NCBI GenBank assembly: GCA_016946835.1 | Contig: JACVTC010000051.1 | Span: forward strand, 1,050,101-1,114,100 | Length of the DNA: 64,000 nt | DNA from: Neocallimastix lanati (nom. inval.) | Taxonomy: Eukaryota; Neocallimastigomycota; Neocallimastigomycetes; Neocallimastigales; Neocallimastigaceae | Reading direction: 5' to 3' | In this document: piece by piece, positions 29,073-47,361 of the stretch | Position numbering within the stretch: position 1 is the first letter of the stretch | Layout: the number at the start of each line of letters is the position of its first letter | Position numbers and translations under genes: made by a program | The notes under the pieces: model-generated | Database searches by the model: none | What the model was told of the DNA's origin: nothing | Seen by the model: the letters and a program-made list of their open reading frames with translations, nothing else

Positions 29073-29473
29073 AAACTATCAAAAAATATCAATTTAATCA
29101 ATGAAGATATCCGATAATATCTATCAAAATATTTAATATATTCTTATTAAAATATATAACAATTATTATACCCAATATGAATTAATACTAAATTAATATT
29201 TTAATCTTTTGATTTTATTTAATAATATTATTTATTTAAATTTTAATTTATAATAAAATTCACATATATTATTATTGCAATATCAAGGCTTAAATTTAAT
29301 AATTATACAATTATAAATATTAAATAAATAATCAAATAAAAATGATAGAAAATAAAAAAATAATTAATAGAGAAAATAATAAAATGAAAATAAGAATAAA
29401 ATAAAATTTCAATATACTATTATTAAAATTATTATTATTATTATCATTGTCATTATTATTTTATTTATTGAAA

Positions 29474-29550
<77 letters not shown>

Positions 29551-29673
29551 CTATATTAAATAATTTTTTATATAAATTAAAATTTTATAATAGACATAAC
29601 TATTTTTTTTAACAAAAAAAAAAAAAAAAAAAAAAAAAAGATTTTTTGAATTTATCTTTTTTTTCTTATTAAA
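29073..29673. repeat. AT-rich intergenic with (ATT)n microsatellite
   Basis: Between DPM2 and the convergent Asn-rich gene. It contains about 80 bp of (ATT)n at 29474-29553 and a poly(A) tract at 29615-29639. No gene seen. Confidence 0.7.
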
Positions 29674-29948
29674 TTATTTATTTTTTTTTTTACTGAATTT
29701 TGATTTATACAGTTTTTTTAAGGAACATTCCTCTGTTTTTGTTTTATAGTCCATTTTAATTTTAGGACAAGGAAAACCCATATTTATATTATTTTTCATA
29801 CGAATACTATTTGAATATTTTATTGATTCTGTTCTTGAATTCATATAATTTCCTAATTTATCACGATCATTTAATTTTACTGGTGTTAGAATTAATGCGT
29901 TTTCTAAATTAAGATTATTAGAACTGTCTCCTGTCATTATCATCATCA

Positions 29949-29982
<34 letters not shown>

Positions 29983-32973
29983 TAATACTGGGTGTGCAGA
30001 GTGACATCTTTGTAGACTTCTGGGTTTGTCCATATGATTATTAGATGATGTAATCGGTATATTAATGGTAGATTGACTTAATGAACGCTTTTGACGGAAT
30101 GGTTTACCTGATTTGTTTTGTTCTTTTATTGAATGAACTTTATTAGTATCTTTTGATGTGCTATTTTTTTTATATTTAGTAAAATTATTATTAGAGGAAG
30201 AGGAAGCCTTTGCAGTTTCATTGAAATCATTAATGATATGATCCCATTTTTCTCGTAGTATAGACGTCGATTTACAACGATGGATAATTTCCTTTTCTTT
30301 AACAGAAGGTGTTATAGAATGAATTGATCTTTGTTGTGAATTGATGTTTGTTTTTCCAGAGATTATTTTTTTAGTTTTATCAATTTCATAGGTGTCATCA
30401 TTCAAATTAGATGAATCTAAAGTAAAGCAACTTCCTTTTTTAATTTTTTGTATCTCAGTATTTTTATTAAAATCTGAAATTTTTTTTCCTATTTGAAATA
30501 TTTTATTTTCCATTAATAATCTCGAATTTTGGAATTCATTTGTATTTTCATCTTGAGATTCTTTAAATGATAACAAATTATGAAAAGAGGAGGAAATAGA
30601 TAAAGATAATGAATTATTATAATAGTTTGTAGGAACCTTGTATTTTTCTATTTTAGAATTTTTATCAGTTACACTATCAATAATATTGTCTTTAAATTTT
30701 TTATATTCTTTTTCATTTAATATATTTTTTGAACAATTAGAATTATGAGGTTGGTCATATTTTATTGGACATGTTAATTTTTCCTTTTCTCCTTTACTAT
30801 TATTGTCATCTTTTCCATGTTTATCCTTAAGGAAATAATCTATTTTTCTTTCTGATTCATCATCTATTAGTACAATGGGTATTTCATTTACTTTACCAAT
30901 TTCATTTTCATTTTCATTTCTATATACGTTATTATTATCTTTTTTATTAATAATTTTAACTTCTTCTTTTTTAGTTGTTGGTATTTCCATAAAGCATGTA
31001 CTTTTATTTATGATACTAATGGTATTACTGAAATTATTCTTATCATTATCGACTTTACTTTCATCTTTATTTTTATTTAGTTCCTCATTATCGTCAATAT
31101 CAATATCAATTGTTATAATGTCTTCGATATCATCATTATTTGAAGTACCATATTTGTTGCCTTCATTGTCACTATTAATGATATTATTATTTTCAGATAC
31201 ATCATGATTGTTACAATTTTCGTTATTATTCATTAAAGGTTTTAAATTCATAATATCTTTACCGATAAGAATACTTGATGAAATATCATTATTATTAATT
31301 TTTTTCTCACTATTATTATTACCAACATTAATATTTGATAAAATTTTGATATTATTATTTTCTTTTTTGTTATTATTAATATTTGTCTTGTTTGAAATAT
31401 AATCACTACTTTTTGATATCATTTTATTTATTGTTTTATTTTCTCTATTATTTATAATAGTAGTAATATTACTAAGACTTTTCGTTTTTAACTTATTATT
31501 AACAATATTTTTATTATTATTATTATTATTATTATTACTGTTGTTGTTGTTGTCACTGTTATTATTATCATAATTACTAATATTATTATTAGATATTGCT
31601 ATTGATTTTATACTATGATTACTTGATAAAATATTATATTCATTATTATCAATATTTTCATTAATATTAACATCATCATTATTAACAGTAGTAGTGCTAC
31701 CATTTTGGGTACTTTTTATTTCGTTTTCTTCATAAATTTGTGAGGTATTATTAAGTGATATATTATTATCTCCATTTAAATCGTTTAGAGTATTATTACT
31801 AATATTGGTGCCGTTATTACAATCATTAATATTATTACTACTATCATTATTATTACTAGTATAACTAGGTAAATTAGCTATTTGGCTTGAATTCATTAAC
31901 TCATGATATTTTTTCTTTAATTTTTCTGTATATTTTTTACGAGAATGATAGGAAAGCGATGTAACATCAAGATATTCATTATCACTTACACTACTTGAGC
32001 TATTATTATCTTCAGAATCTTTAAACCTATTTAGGAAAGCTTTAGCTTTATATGTTTCTTTTAGTTCTTTAAGAGATTTTTCCTTTTTTGAAGACAAAGA
32101 ATTTTTATTACTTGTATTGGCTGATGTTTCTGTTAATTTTGGAGATTTATTTACTAATTTTGGAGATGAATTAACTGATGAATCCTTTTTATTTTGAATT
32201 GCCATGGAATGTTCATTATTTGTAAGTAAGTTTATACCCGGCAAAGCATGATTTTTATTGATAATTACTTCTTTCTCTGGCTCAGTTGGTTTTAATTTTT
32301 CATTAATTGAATTATTAAATTCATTATTAAATTTATTAATAGATTCATTAAGAGATTCATTAAGAGATTCATTAATAGATTCGTTAATAGATTCATTGAT
32401 AGATCTATTGATGGATTCATTGAGAGAAAAATTACTAGAATTATTATCACTTTTAGTAATTGTTTCATTACTATTCTTTGATTTTTCTATACTTAAAGAT
32501 TTATTTTTTTCTTTTTCTGATTCTCTAACATTTAATTTATTTTTTATTCCAATAACATTTAATTCTTCTAAATTAAGAGTATTATTTGTAATTGAATTAT
32601 GTATATCTTTAACTACACTGGTTTGATTTTCGAATTCATTCTTAATTGCATTAATAATACGTTCACCATTAAATATTATAAAATTAATAAGAATATATTT
32701 TTCATCTGAAGAAAATAGATTCAAATCTTCAAAATTTAAGATATTATCAATAGATATTCTGTTATTGACATTAATATTACGATTACTATAGAAAGTATCA
32801 TCATTTAAATAATTTTTGAAAATAGTATCTATAAAATTAAAATTATATTTATCTATAACAGAAGTATTATTAATATACTTTTTTTTTGTTATTTTTAATT
32901 CTTCGATACATGATTCAATTAATTCCCTTATCATATTTGTAACTTTAGAAAATTTTTGAAATTTATTTAACAT
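29674..32973 (-). CDS. Asn/Ser-rich low-complexity protein, function unknown
   Basis: A single uninterrupted 1099-codon frame, ATG at 32973, stop TAA. Residues 1-125 are the only part of ordinary composition (MIRELIESCIEELKITKKKY, then a hydrophobic stretch ILINFIIFNGERIINAIKNE) and could fold. The rest is mostly disordered: Asn runs encoded by ATT/AAT microsatellites, Ser and Lys clusters, acidic patches (DDIEDIITIDIDIDDNEE), and about ten tandem NES[IL] tetrapeptides at roughly residues 185-225 encoded by a 12-bp minisatellite. Basic Ser/Arg-rich segments near the C-terminus (FRQKRSLSQS, DKPRSLQRCHS) look like phosphorylation or nuclear-localisation sites, but this is only inference. I do not recognise a family. 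In a genome this AT-rich a 3.3-kb open frame is unlikely by chance, and composition is Asn-skewed like the host's other proteins. Confidence 0.75.
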
Positions 32974-33144
32974 ATTTCTAAAATATTTATATATATGTAT
33001 ATAATGTTATATAGATTTAAATTATATTTATATTTTTATTTATTTTGTATTATTTTGTATTATATAATAAATAAATAAATAAAAAATTATTAATAAATAT
33101 GATTTCTTTTATATATAATATAATATATATTACATTTAAATAAA

Positions 33145-33192
<48 letters not shown>

Positions 33193-33224
33193 GAAATAAA
33201 ATAAAATATTATATATAATATATT

Positions 33225-37395
<4,171 letters not shown>

Positions 37396-39103
37396 TTATT
37401 TTTTCTTTTTTTGCTTTATAACATCTTCAAATGCTTTAATTCCAAAATCTAGTGACACATGATCAGTAATGAATCTTTATTATAAGAAAATATAAATATA
37501 TATTTAAATTTAGTATAATCAAAATAATATATATATATATTAATAAAAAAATAACATAAATTAATATATAAAATTTAAAATACAAATAAATAAATTGTAT
37601 ATATAAATATAAAAAATAATTATTAAATAATTACTTTCTAGGAGCAACAGATATTGAGTGTTTTCCATCAATTTGAAGATCTATTAAATTTGAATCATGA
37701 GCACCAGGACTAAATGATATTCTCATAGAATATTCAGAAACATATTGATTTGGTCCAACATTTTTATTTCTTTCATAAATTTCAAATGTTATTTGTGTTA
37801 AATCTATATTTAGATATATAAATTTTAAATTTATATAATTTTAAAAAAGTAATAATATAAATAATTATGTAATTATAATTATAAAAATTAATAAATAATT
37901 AATTAGTTAGTTAGTTAGTTAATAATTTAATATTAATATTAATATTATAATAAAACAATATATATATATATATGGTTTAAAAAAAATAAATTATTTAATA
38001 TTACAATCAAGTTCATCCGTATCATCTTTTTCAACACTAGTTGGTAATTCACATAATAAAACAATATTTAATAAGCATATAACTTTAGATTCTTTTGTGA
38101 AATATAATCTAGTACAAGGTGTTGGTGAACTTTTAACTTCTTGTATATCACTTAATATTTGTGAAAGCAATGGTTCAGCATTTAAAAGACCAATTTCTAA
38201 TGTTTCTGATTCTTCAATACCATATTCATGTGGTGCAACAAAATCAAATAATACTTTTGCTTTTCTAAAAAGTTGTCTTAATAAATCTCGACCATATTTT
38301 GGTGATGAAAAAATGCCTTCTAAGAAATCTCTGTTATGAAGAGCATCATATTTTAAAGAATCATATAATTCAGAAATTTTTGAGGTATCAAAAACATTTT
38401 TTCTATTATAGGTATCACAAAATTCATGGAATAATTTTTCCCAACGTTCTTTAAATAATTCTGGACTTTCTGAACAGCACCATCTAGATTGTAATTTATC
38501 AACATCTAATGTTCTGAAATTTTCGTTCATTACTTCTCTCAATGAACAAAGTAAATCAATGGTATCTTGTATTAATACTGGTGGATCTTCCATATTTTTT
38601 GGTAATACAAAACTCGATGGACAACTAAATCCTTGTTTTGGATTAAATATATCTTGAAGTTTCGCTTTTACATTTTCCATTTGTTCTTTTGCTGCATTTG
38701 TATCATCTAGCATTTCTTTACTTATTATTATAAAATCTTTTGGTAATTCTGAAACCTCTAAAAAGGCTTTAGAAAATATATCTGCTGTTGCAACTACACG
38801 TCTTTCTGATGAACTATATATTTTTACATTATCTAAGCATTTACTATTCATAATCATTAAATCTTTATGTAAATTTTCCCCTAAATCTCTACTGTGGTGA
38901 CGACCAGCGTGAGTGAACTAATGATATGTTATATTAATATAAGTTTATTTATTAAAATTTATTAAATATAAATAATATTTAATATATAAAAATTATATAT
39001 ATATATAAAAATAAATAAATAAATTATAATTATAAATATTAATATATATATTATATTTTGATAACTAATAAATTGTATTATATATATAATTAAAAATTAA
39101 TTA

Positions 39104-39139
<36 letters not shown>

Positions 39140-39581
39140 GTTATGATTATTAAACTTTACCTCACCACCCCTTTATTTTCATAATAATTAAAAATATTTG
39201 ATTTTTGCATTAACAAATAAAATATGTTTAGATATTTATATATTTATAATTATTACAACAACAATAATTAATAATATAATTTATTTTGTCAATCTAAACA
39301 TTATTATAAAAATTAATATAAAATCAGTTTTACTATTTATAATTAATTACCATTTAACAATTAATTGAAATTTTTTCAATTCCCCAGTTTCTTTATTATA
39401 ACTTGGTTTTAATTGAACTTTTGTTCCAGGTAATTTTGCTTTTCTATATAATATATATTTTAATTGTTCTAATAATGATAAATCTTCACATTTCTGTTCA
39501 TATGCTAAATCAGCTGCTTTTATGACTTCCTTTAATTGTTCTGGCTTTCTTAATATAATCTATTATTATTATTATTATTAT

Positions 39582-39616
<35 letters not shown>

Positions 39617-42570
39617 TAATTATTATTAGTATTAGTATTATTAGTATTATTATAAATTGTAGTTATACAAGTAATATTAAATTATAAATAATAAATTATA
39701 AATAATAATAATAATATATATAAACATATTTGTTGTTATTGTTGTAATTGTTATATTTACAAATTTTATTATTTAATTATAAATATTATATATATATATA
39801 ATAAAATATTATATTAATTTATTAATAAATAAACAAATAAATAAAAACAATAAATAACAATTAATATTTGTTTAATTAATAATTAATTAATTTTTTTAAA
39901 AAAAAAAAAAATAAAAATTTATATATATATATATAAATATATAAATAGTGTACCTCCTCTTTCTTTCCATTTAATAAATCAATGAAAGGTTTACTATTAA
40001 AATGAAACTTCATTTTTTGTTTAGGTGTTCTATCACCATGTCTAAATACAGATATAAATCCCTTTAATTTCCATCTGGTATCGAAATTTTGTTCCTTCAC
40101 TAATGAACTTGGTAAATTTGTTTTAGCAGCATATTCTAAAAATAAACTTCTTAATATCTATAATATAAATTTTAATAATTTATAATTTATTAAATAAATA
40201 AATATACATACATAAAAGTAACGATGAATGATAATAATAATAATAATAAATAAATAAATAAATAATACTTACACTTGCACAATTATCGTAATATTCATCA
40301 TTACCCTTAACAAATGACCAACCATTAACATCGATAATATACGATTTACCACGAACTCTTAATAAATCAAAACCACAAACTAATTGCATAAAAGCAGTAC
40401 AAACACTACTTGCGAAAATTTTTTCTTCTTCACTTAATGCAGTAACATATCTAACTTCTTTACCTTCGGCATTTCTACAAACAACCCCATCAACTACTGG
40501 TGATCTTAATTATTAATTTAAATAATAAAAGAAAATAAAAATGAAAATAAATAATATAAAATAAAATAAAAATAAATAAATAAATAAAATGAAAATAAAA
40601 TAAAATAATTAATTAATAAATTAAAATAAAATAAAATAAAATTATATTATATTATATTATATTATATTATATTATATTATATTATATTAAAATTATATGA
40701 TCATATAAATTTATATTTAAATATTATTGATAGTTATAGTAAAATATATAATATAATAATAAAAAAAGATTTATTTATTTATTTATTTATTTATTGTTTG
40801 TTTGTTTGTTTGTTTGTATTATATATATATTCTTACTTTCTTGTTTCCGCATGTGCATAATTTTCACCTATAGTATATATTTTAACATCTTCACAATTAT
40901 CAACCTTCATAAATTCTTCATAAATATATTCACCATCTGTCCTTATATTTGTAATTGTTGGACAAAATTCAGATGATTTATTTCCAATCTTTTATATGTA
41001 ATATATAAATTATTAAAAAAAATTATCAATTAAATAGATATTAATATGAATAAATAAATAAAATTTTATTAATTTGAACAATAATATTTATTAATTATTA
41101 TATATATTTTATTCTACATTAGTAATTAAATTTTATAATAATAATAATAATAATATATATATATTTATATATTTATTTATTTATTCATTTATTTATTTAT
41201 TTTTTTTTTTTTTTTTTTTTTTTACCTTTCTAAATAATTTTCTTACACCACCACCCATAGATTGTGGATAATATATATAAATATTATGATCTTCACCACT
41301 AATTGGTTTTTCAACAAATGGTTTTTTTAATATTTTTCCATCTAACGATATCGTATCCGAATCTATTTGAATTATTTTTCCAGTTGTTTTAAATTCAGGT
41401 GAATAAAGATTAATACCTATTCTTTTTTCAATTTTTCTAATTAAATCATCAGGTACATATTCACTATAATTATTATCTACAAATAATCTTTTTGGAGATG
41501 GTGCACGAATAGCATCTAATAATTTTAAAACAAGACGTCTATCTAATAATAGTCTCTGCATTTCTAAATCATTTACACAATATGGTTTTCTTAATTTTAC
41601 ATAATCAATAGCCTTTTGAAGTGGAAAACCTTTTGAAAAAAAAGATATTAAAAAATCACATATTGGCCAATTCTCAATACCTAATTAATAATATATATAT
41701 AATTATTTAATTAAAATTTTCATGATTAATTTTTATCTTTAATTTGAAGCTATAAAAAGTAAATATATATAAATTTTAAAAGGAAAATAAAAATATAAAA
41801 AAATAAAAATTTTTTTCCAGTTGTGGAAAAAAAATTTTTTCCATTTTAATCATATATTAAATTTTTTTTTGTGTATTTTAAATATATACATATTTATACA
41901 ATTTTTTTTTTTTTATTATTGTTTTTGTTTTGTTTTAAAATTAAATTTTTACTATTTATATTTCTTTATGTTGACTTAGTAATATATTAAATATAGAAAA
42001 ATTATATAACAATCAATAAACAAAATAAAATATAATAGTAATAGCTATAATAACAATAATAATAATACATTAATTATATAATAAAAATTTTGCTTATTTA
42101 TTAAAAAATAAATATATGCACAAACAAACTAACTAACAAACAAACAAAAAACAAAACAAAATAGAACAAAAAATATATATATATAAATTAAAATAATAAA
42201 AATAATAATAAAATATTAATATTAATAATACAATATTATAATATTACCTTCATCAAGTATAACTTTATCACCAAAAACAACAATTTGAAATTCTCCTGTT
42301 GAAAGAAGTCTATTTAAAATATTTCTCATTGGTTTTGAACGTGCTTTATTATCCATAGCACAAACACCAATAACGTCTATTTTTTATTATATTTAATTTG
42401 AAAAAAGAAATATTTAAAAAATTAAAATTATTATTGTTAATATTTTAAATTTCAATTTATGTATATTTCTATTATTTTCTTATTTGGATATATATATATA
42501 TTAATTTACACTTTGGTGAATTTTCAAATGATTCAGATTTCATATACCATAATGATTCTTTTGTTGCCAT
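37396..42570 (-). CDS. VIP1: Inositol hexakisphosphate / diphosphoinositol-pentakisphosphate kinase (VIP1/Asp1/PPIP5K)
   Basis: Eleven minus-strand exons: 42510-42570, 42248-42376, 41226-41680, 40837-40988, 40273-40504, 39954-40157, 39351-39559, 39161-39170, 38005-38917, 37635-37803 and 37396-37474. Total 2613 bp, 870 residues, stop TAA. The N-terminal half is the ATP-grasp kinase making 1-diphosphoinositol phosphates: [61 protein letters not shown], and the Mg-binding [20 protein letters not shown]. The C-terminal half is the histidine-acid-phosphatase-like domain: [11 protein letters not shown] (R382, H383), [49 protein letters not shown]. Shorter than animal PPIP5Ks because it lacks their long tail. 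The 10-bp exon 39161-39170 encodes the core of WGGE. At K762 homologues I recall have His (ESH), so the phosphatase may be weakened. Known role: inositol pyrophosphate signalling in phosphate sensing and cell-shape control. Confidence 0.96.
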
Positions 42571-45097
42571 TTTGAATACTGAATATTTATTTATTAATAT
42601 AAATTAAAATATATATATATATTATATATTATTTTCTCTTTTATTTAAAAATAATATAATATACGAATTGAATTACTTGTAATTTAAGAAATTTATTCTT
42701 TTATATTTATTTTTTTTTTAATTTTTATAATTTTTAAAACAGAATTCTATTATCAATTCAATTTAATTGATAAATATTGGATAATTTTCAATTAAGCTTA
42801 AGAAATAATTTAATATAATATATAATATTTTAAAAATTATAAAAATAATAAATAATAAATACTTAAATAGAGGATGATATTTAAGAATTAAAAAAAGTAT
42901 TATATTAAATAATTGAAAATTATATAAAATTATATGAATTATTAAAAAAGTTTAAAAAAAATATTTATATATATATATTTAATGAGTTTTTATTTTTTTT
43001 TTTAAACCTTTGGATAAATTTATATATTCTACATATAATTTTTTTAAAAAAAAAAAAAAGTTTTTTTTTTTAATTCAAAATAACAATATTATTCAATTAG
43101 TTTATTTAATTTCGTTTTAATTAAAATTATTTCAATTTGTTTACATAATTTTTAGTTATTGTAAAATTTATTATTATTTTATAAGCAATGCATTTTAAAA
43201 TTTCAATTTTTTTCTTTTTTTTTTTTTTTAAAAAAAAATATAAATATATATATATATATAACTTTCAATGACAAGTAAAATTAAATAATTAAAATAATAA
43301 AATTAAATATTTAATAATAAAAAATAGAAATAAATGAAAACTTGATATATTTATATATTTTTTTTAAAAAAAATATAAATATATATATGATATATATATG
43401 TATTATTTAAAAATAAAAAAATAAATGCTTATATTATCTATAATGATTTTTATATATTTAAATATAAAGTAATATATTGTACATAAACTTTTTACTATTA
43501 CAAAAAAAATAATAAAAAAATAATAAATAAAATTATTAATTAAATGTTAAATAATAATAATATATAGATAATTTATTATTTTTTATTTATTTATATTATA
43601 TTTATATTTATATTTATATTCTTATTTAGATTTAATATATAATATCAATAAAAAAAATTTTTTTTTTTTTTGATATAAAATTGTTTATACATTTTTATAT
43701 AAATATTAAATTTGATGTTGTTTAAGGTATAATCTTAATTATTTAAAAAAAAATAATAATACTACATTCACATTGTAAATGTAATTACAGTAAAATGTAT
43801 TAAATTTTATTTAAATACTTAAATTTCATTGATCGAAACAACTGATAGATCGTAATTTTTATCAATAATCAAAATATTTTTTTTATATCTTTATTACATT
43901 ATTACGTTTGTATACATTTTCATTATTATAAATCTATTAGTATGAATAATAATTATATAAATTATATTTTATATTATGTTTAATAAACTAATTTAATTAT
44001 TTTATAGTATCAAATAGAATTTTAAATATTACAACATGCTTTAACTTATTTAAAGATAATATTTAGTGCTATTTCTTTTTAAATAAAAAAAGTACATTAT
44101 ATTTAAAATTTACCTATTTTAAAAAAAAATTAGAAATTAAAATTTCTTGGTAGCACAATTTTGTAAAGATAAAAAAAAAAAAAAAAAAATGGATGATTAA
44201 TTAACAATAAATAGATATTATATCACGTGTGAATATTCTTCATAATAATAGACAGAAATTTTTTATTTTATTATTCTTGCATTTAAATTAATTTTTTTAC
44301 ATGTCACAATTTATATTTAATTGATTAGTTTTTTTTAATATTTTTATAATATACTATTTGAAATGCCTTAAAATAATAATTAAAATAATAACAACAATAT
44401 GATGATAATAATTAATAATAATTTTTACTAAAAATAAAATTAATATTTTCTTTAAAAAATAATATTAAATAAATAAAAGTTTCATCAAAATTTTTATTAT
44501 TTTTGATATGAAAATGTATTGTATAAAATTTTAAACTATGAGAATAGGGAACATGTCATATAAAATTTAAAATATTTCTAAAAAAATAGAGGTGAATAGA
44601 TATTTAAAAAATTTTTAATTAGTATAGTTGCTCCTTAATTTATTTATATTAATTTTTTTATTTTTTCTTTAACTCATTTTAAAGTAGAATAATGAATAAA
44701 TGCTTTTATTTTTTTTTTTATTCATTTTTATACTATAGAGGTTAGATTTTTATTTTTCATTATTCAATAAATGTCAATAATTAACAAAAATAAGAAATAA
44801 AGTGGTGTAGCCAATTCCTATTATCATATTATATATATGAGTTAATGTTACTCTTTTTTATACAAATTATTGAAGTATATAATTTGTTAAATCAAATATT
44901 TTTTTATATATCATTTTAAACATCAATAATATTTTTCAACTTTTATTTATTTTTTTTTTTTTTTGTATAGTATTGAAGAAATAATTTTATAAACTCAATA
45001 ATTTTATATATTTTCAAATATAAAAAAAATATAAAAATATATTCACCTTTTATATACGTATATATTTTTTATATTAATATTTTATTATAAAAAAAAC

Positions 45098-45131
<34 letters not shown>

Positions 45132-45142
45132 TTACCATTGGC
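42571..45142. other. Long AT-rich intergenic stretch
   Basis: No gene recognised on either strand. Dominated by A/T runs, with poly(A) at 45101-45129. The part beside 42571 should hold the VIP1 promoter. Confidence 0.45.
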
Positions 45143-46060
45143 ATTAAAACATTGGCATTAAAACATTGGCATTCTGGGGCATTTCGCCAAGTTGCATTTC
45201 GCCAAGTTTGGAGGCATGTGGCGTATTGAAAAATGTGGCATTTCGCCAAATTGAAAATTATTAAATAAATAAATAAAATTAAATAGTAATATTGATGTAT
45301 ACTTGTATTTTTAAAGTATATATTTAAATATTAAAAAAAAATTTTTCATAAATAAATATCTTTATATAAATCTTTATAATTAAATATATTTTTTATAATT
45401 AAAAATATTTTTATAATTAAAAATATTTTTATAATTAAATATTATAAATAATAATTTTATTAAAATTTTACAGAAAACATAGACTGCACATACTGGTACC
45501 CATCTCCCAATATGGCCATACAGTTATTAATTAACTGTAAGGTGATGAGTTATTGGCATACTGTATCAGCTTCGCCGCTCTCAATCGTCGTTACACACTG
45601 CCCGGAAATGCATTCCTAACATTCCTACATATATCTCTAATGACCACGAGCATCAGAACGGAATCATTAACTCCTCCCTAGTGGGTGTAATCATTGGCGA
45701 TTGGAAATATTACAATCATCAAGGTCTATGCTTCAATTCAAAGCGTAGTATCAGGGTTGGGTGAAATAATCATTTGAGGGAAAGCCTTATGAATATCACG
45801 TGTGGTCTCATGATATACAAGGATAGAAACCTCATCCGATTATTTGGTACCATGCCGAGGATTCGAACCCCTCCCTCTACAGTAACCTGTATCGTCCTAA
45901 CAATTTTACAGAATATTAATTATCTTTAATTAATTATTAAATATAATAAAAAAATGTTTAAAAAAATTATTTTGAATTTTTATTTATTTATTCATTCATT
46001 TATTTTTATCAATACATCACTTAGCGAAATGAGGCTTGGGGAAATGTAATTCTCCCAAAT
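45143..46060. mobile_element. Probable second relic of the MULE-type inverted-repeat family
   Basis: The left edge carries repeated GGGGCATTTCGCCAAGTT and GTGGCATTTCGCC motifs (45175-45250), and the right edge, read on the minus strand, GGGAGAATTACATTTCCCCA and CATTTCGCTAAG (46054-46020). The motifs match the type seen at the ends of 3349-4078 and 46649-50984. No target duplication was found. It appears to have been hit by the GC-rich insert at 45476-45901. Boundaries are approximate. Confidence 0.35.
45476..45901 (-). mobile_element. GC-rich 426-bp retroposon, SINE-like
   Basis: A compact block strikingly richer in G+C than everything around it, flanked by a perfect 12-bp direct repeat AATTTTACAGAA (45464-45475 and 45902-45913). 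On the minus strand it contains GGGTTCGAATCC (45865-45876), a match to the internal B box of Pol III promoters, near its 5' side. No coding frame. Size, target duplication of LINE type and B box together suggest a tRNA-derived SINE mobilised by a LINE; no A-rich tail is obvious, and a convincing A box was not found. Strand follows the B box. Alternatives: another short non-autonomous element, or a fragment of foreign DNA. Confidence 0.55.
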
Positions 46061-46217
46061 AGAGTATTAACCATATGACTATTTCAAAATAAATATCAAA
46101 ATATTTATAACAATTATAGAAGGTATTTAAAGAAAATTTACATGAGTTTAACTACAACTACAATACCAAAAACGAAACTATTAAATATAATAAAAACTTG
46201 AAGTGAATATATTTTTT

Positions 46218-46252
<35 letters not shown>

Positions 46253-46442
46253 TTTATAAACTCTAATCCTAAACATATTTTTTTCTTTATAATACATTTC
46301 ATTTAGGAGTATTACATTTCGTAACTTGGCTTATAAATAAATATTTAATTCATAATTTAACACTTCACATTTTTTTTCTATTTTAAATAATTGTAAATAA
46401 ATAAATATAAATATATATAAATAATATAAATATAAATGGATA

Positions 46443-46473
<31 letters not shown>

Positions 46474-46639
46474 TAAATGTCATTTTAATAAATAAATTAA
46501 ATATTATTAAATATTAATTTTATAAATTTTTAACAAATAATGTTAAAATATATCAAAATATACCTTTAAAATTAAATGTTATTAAATATTATTTCATTAT
46601 TTTATTATTTATTAAAAATTTAAATATTATTATTTATTT
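46061..46639. other. AT-rich spacer
   Basis: A/T-rich sequence with poly(A) 46220-46247 and poly(T) 46443-46468, and one GGAGTATTACATTTCG...GGCTTATAAAT relic at 46306-46340 of the same repeat-end type as the neighbouring elements. No gene. Confidence 0.4.
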
Positions 46640-47361
46640 ATCAAAAACGGGAGAGCGCGTTTCGGAACCGCACGTGAATAGGTATAAGCCACATGTTTTT
46701 GAGATGGCGTATTATATATAAATTTTTTTATATAAATAAATAATTAAATAATAATTAAATAAATATTTTATTTTATAATAATTTTATTATTATAATTTAA
46801 TATATATTTGATAATAAAAAATAAAAAAATAAAAAAAATAAAAAAAATTAAAAAAAAAAAAAATAAAAAGATTAAAAAAATAAAATACAAAAAAAATAAA
46901 ATAAAATATTTTCATATTTATTTATATTTATAACTGTAATTTTTTATTATATAAATAAATAAATAAATAATAATTAAATAAATATTTTATTTTATAATAA
47001 AAAAATAAAATAAAAAAAAGAAAAGATAAATATTTTTTTAGTAATTTTCTTGAAATAAAATAAAATATTTTATTAGTAATTTTCTTGAAATAAAATAAAA
47101 TATTTTCATATTTATTTATATTTATAACTGTAATTTTTTATTATATAAATAAATAATAATTAAATAAATATTTTATTTTATAATGAAAAAATAAAATAAA
47201 AAAAGAAAAGATAAATATTTTTTTAGTAATTTTCTTGAAATAAAATATTTTCATATTTATTTATATTTATAACTGTAATTTTTAAAAAAATTGAAAATAC
47301 ATAAAATAAAAAATAAAAAATAAATATTTCATATTTATTAATATTTATATTGAAAATATTG

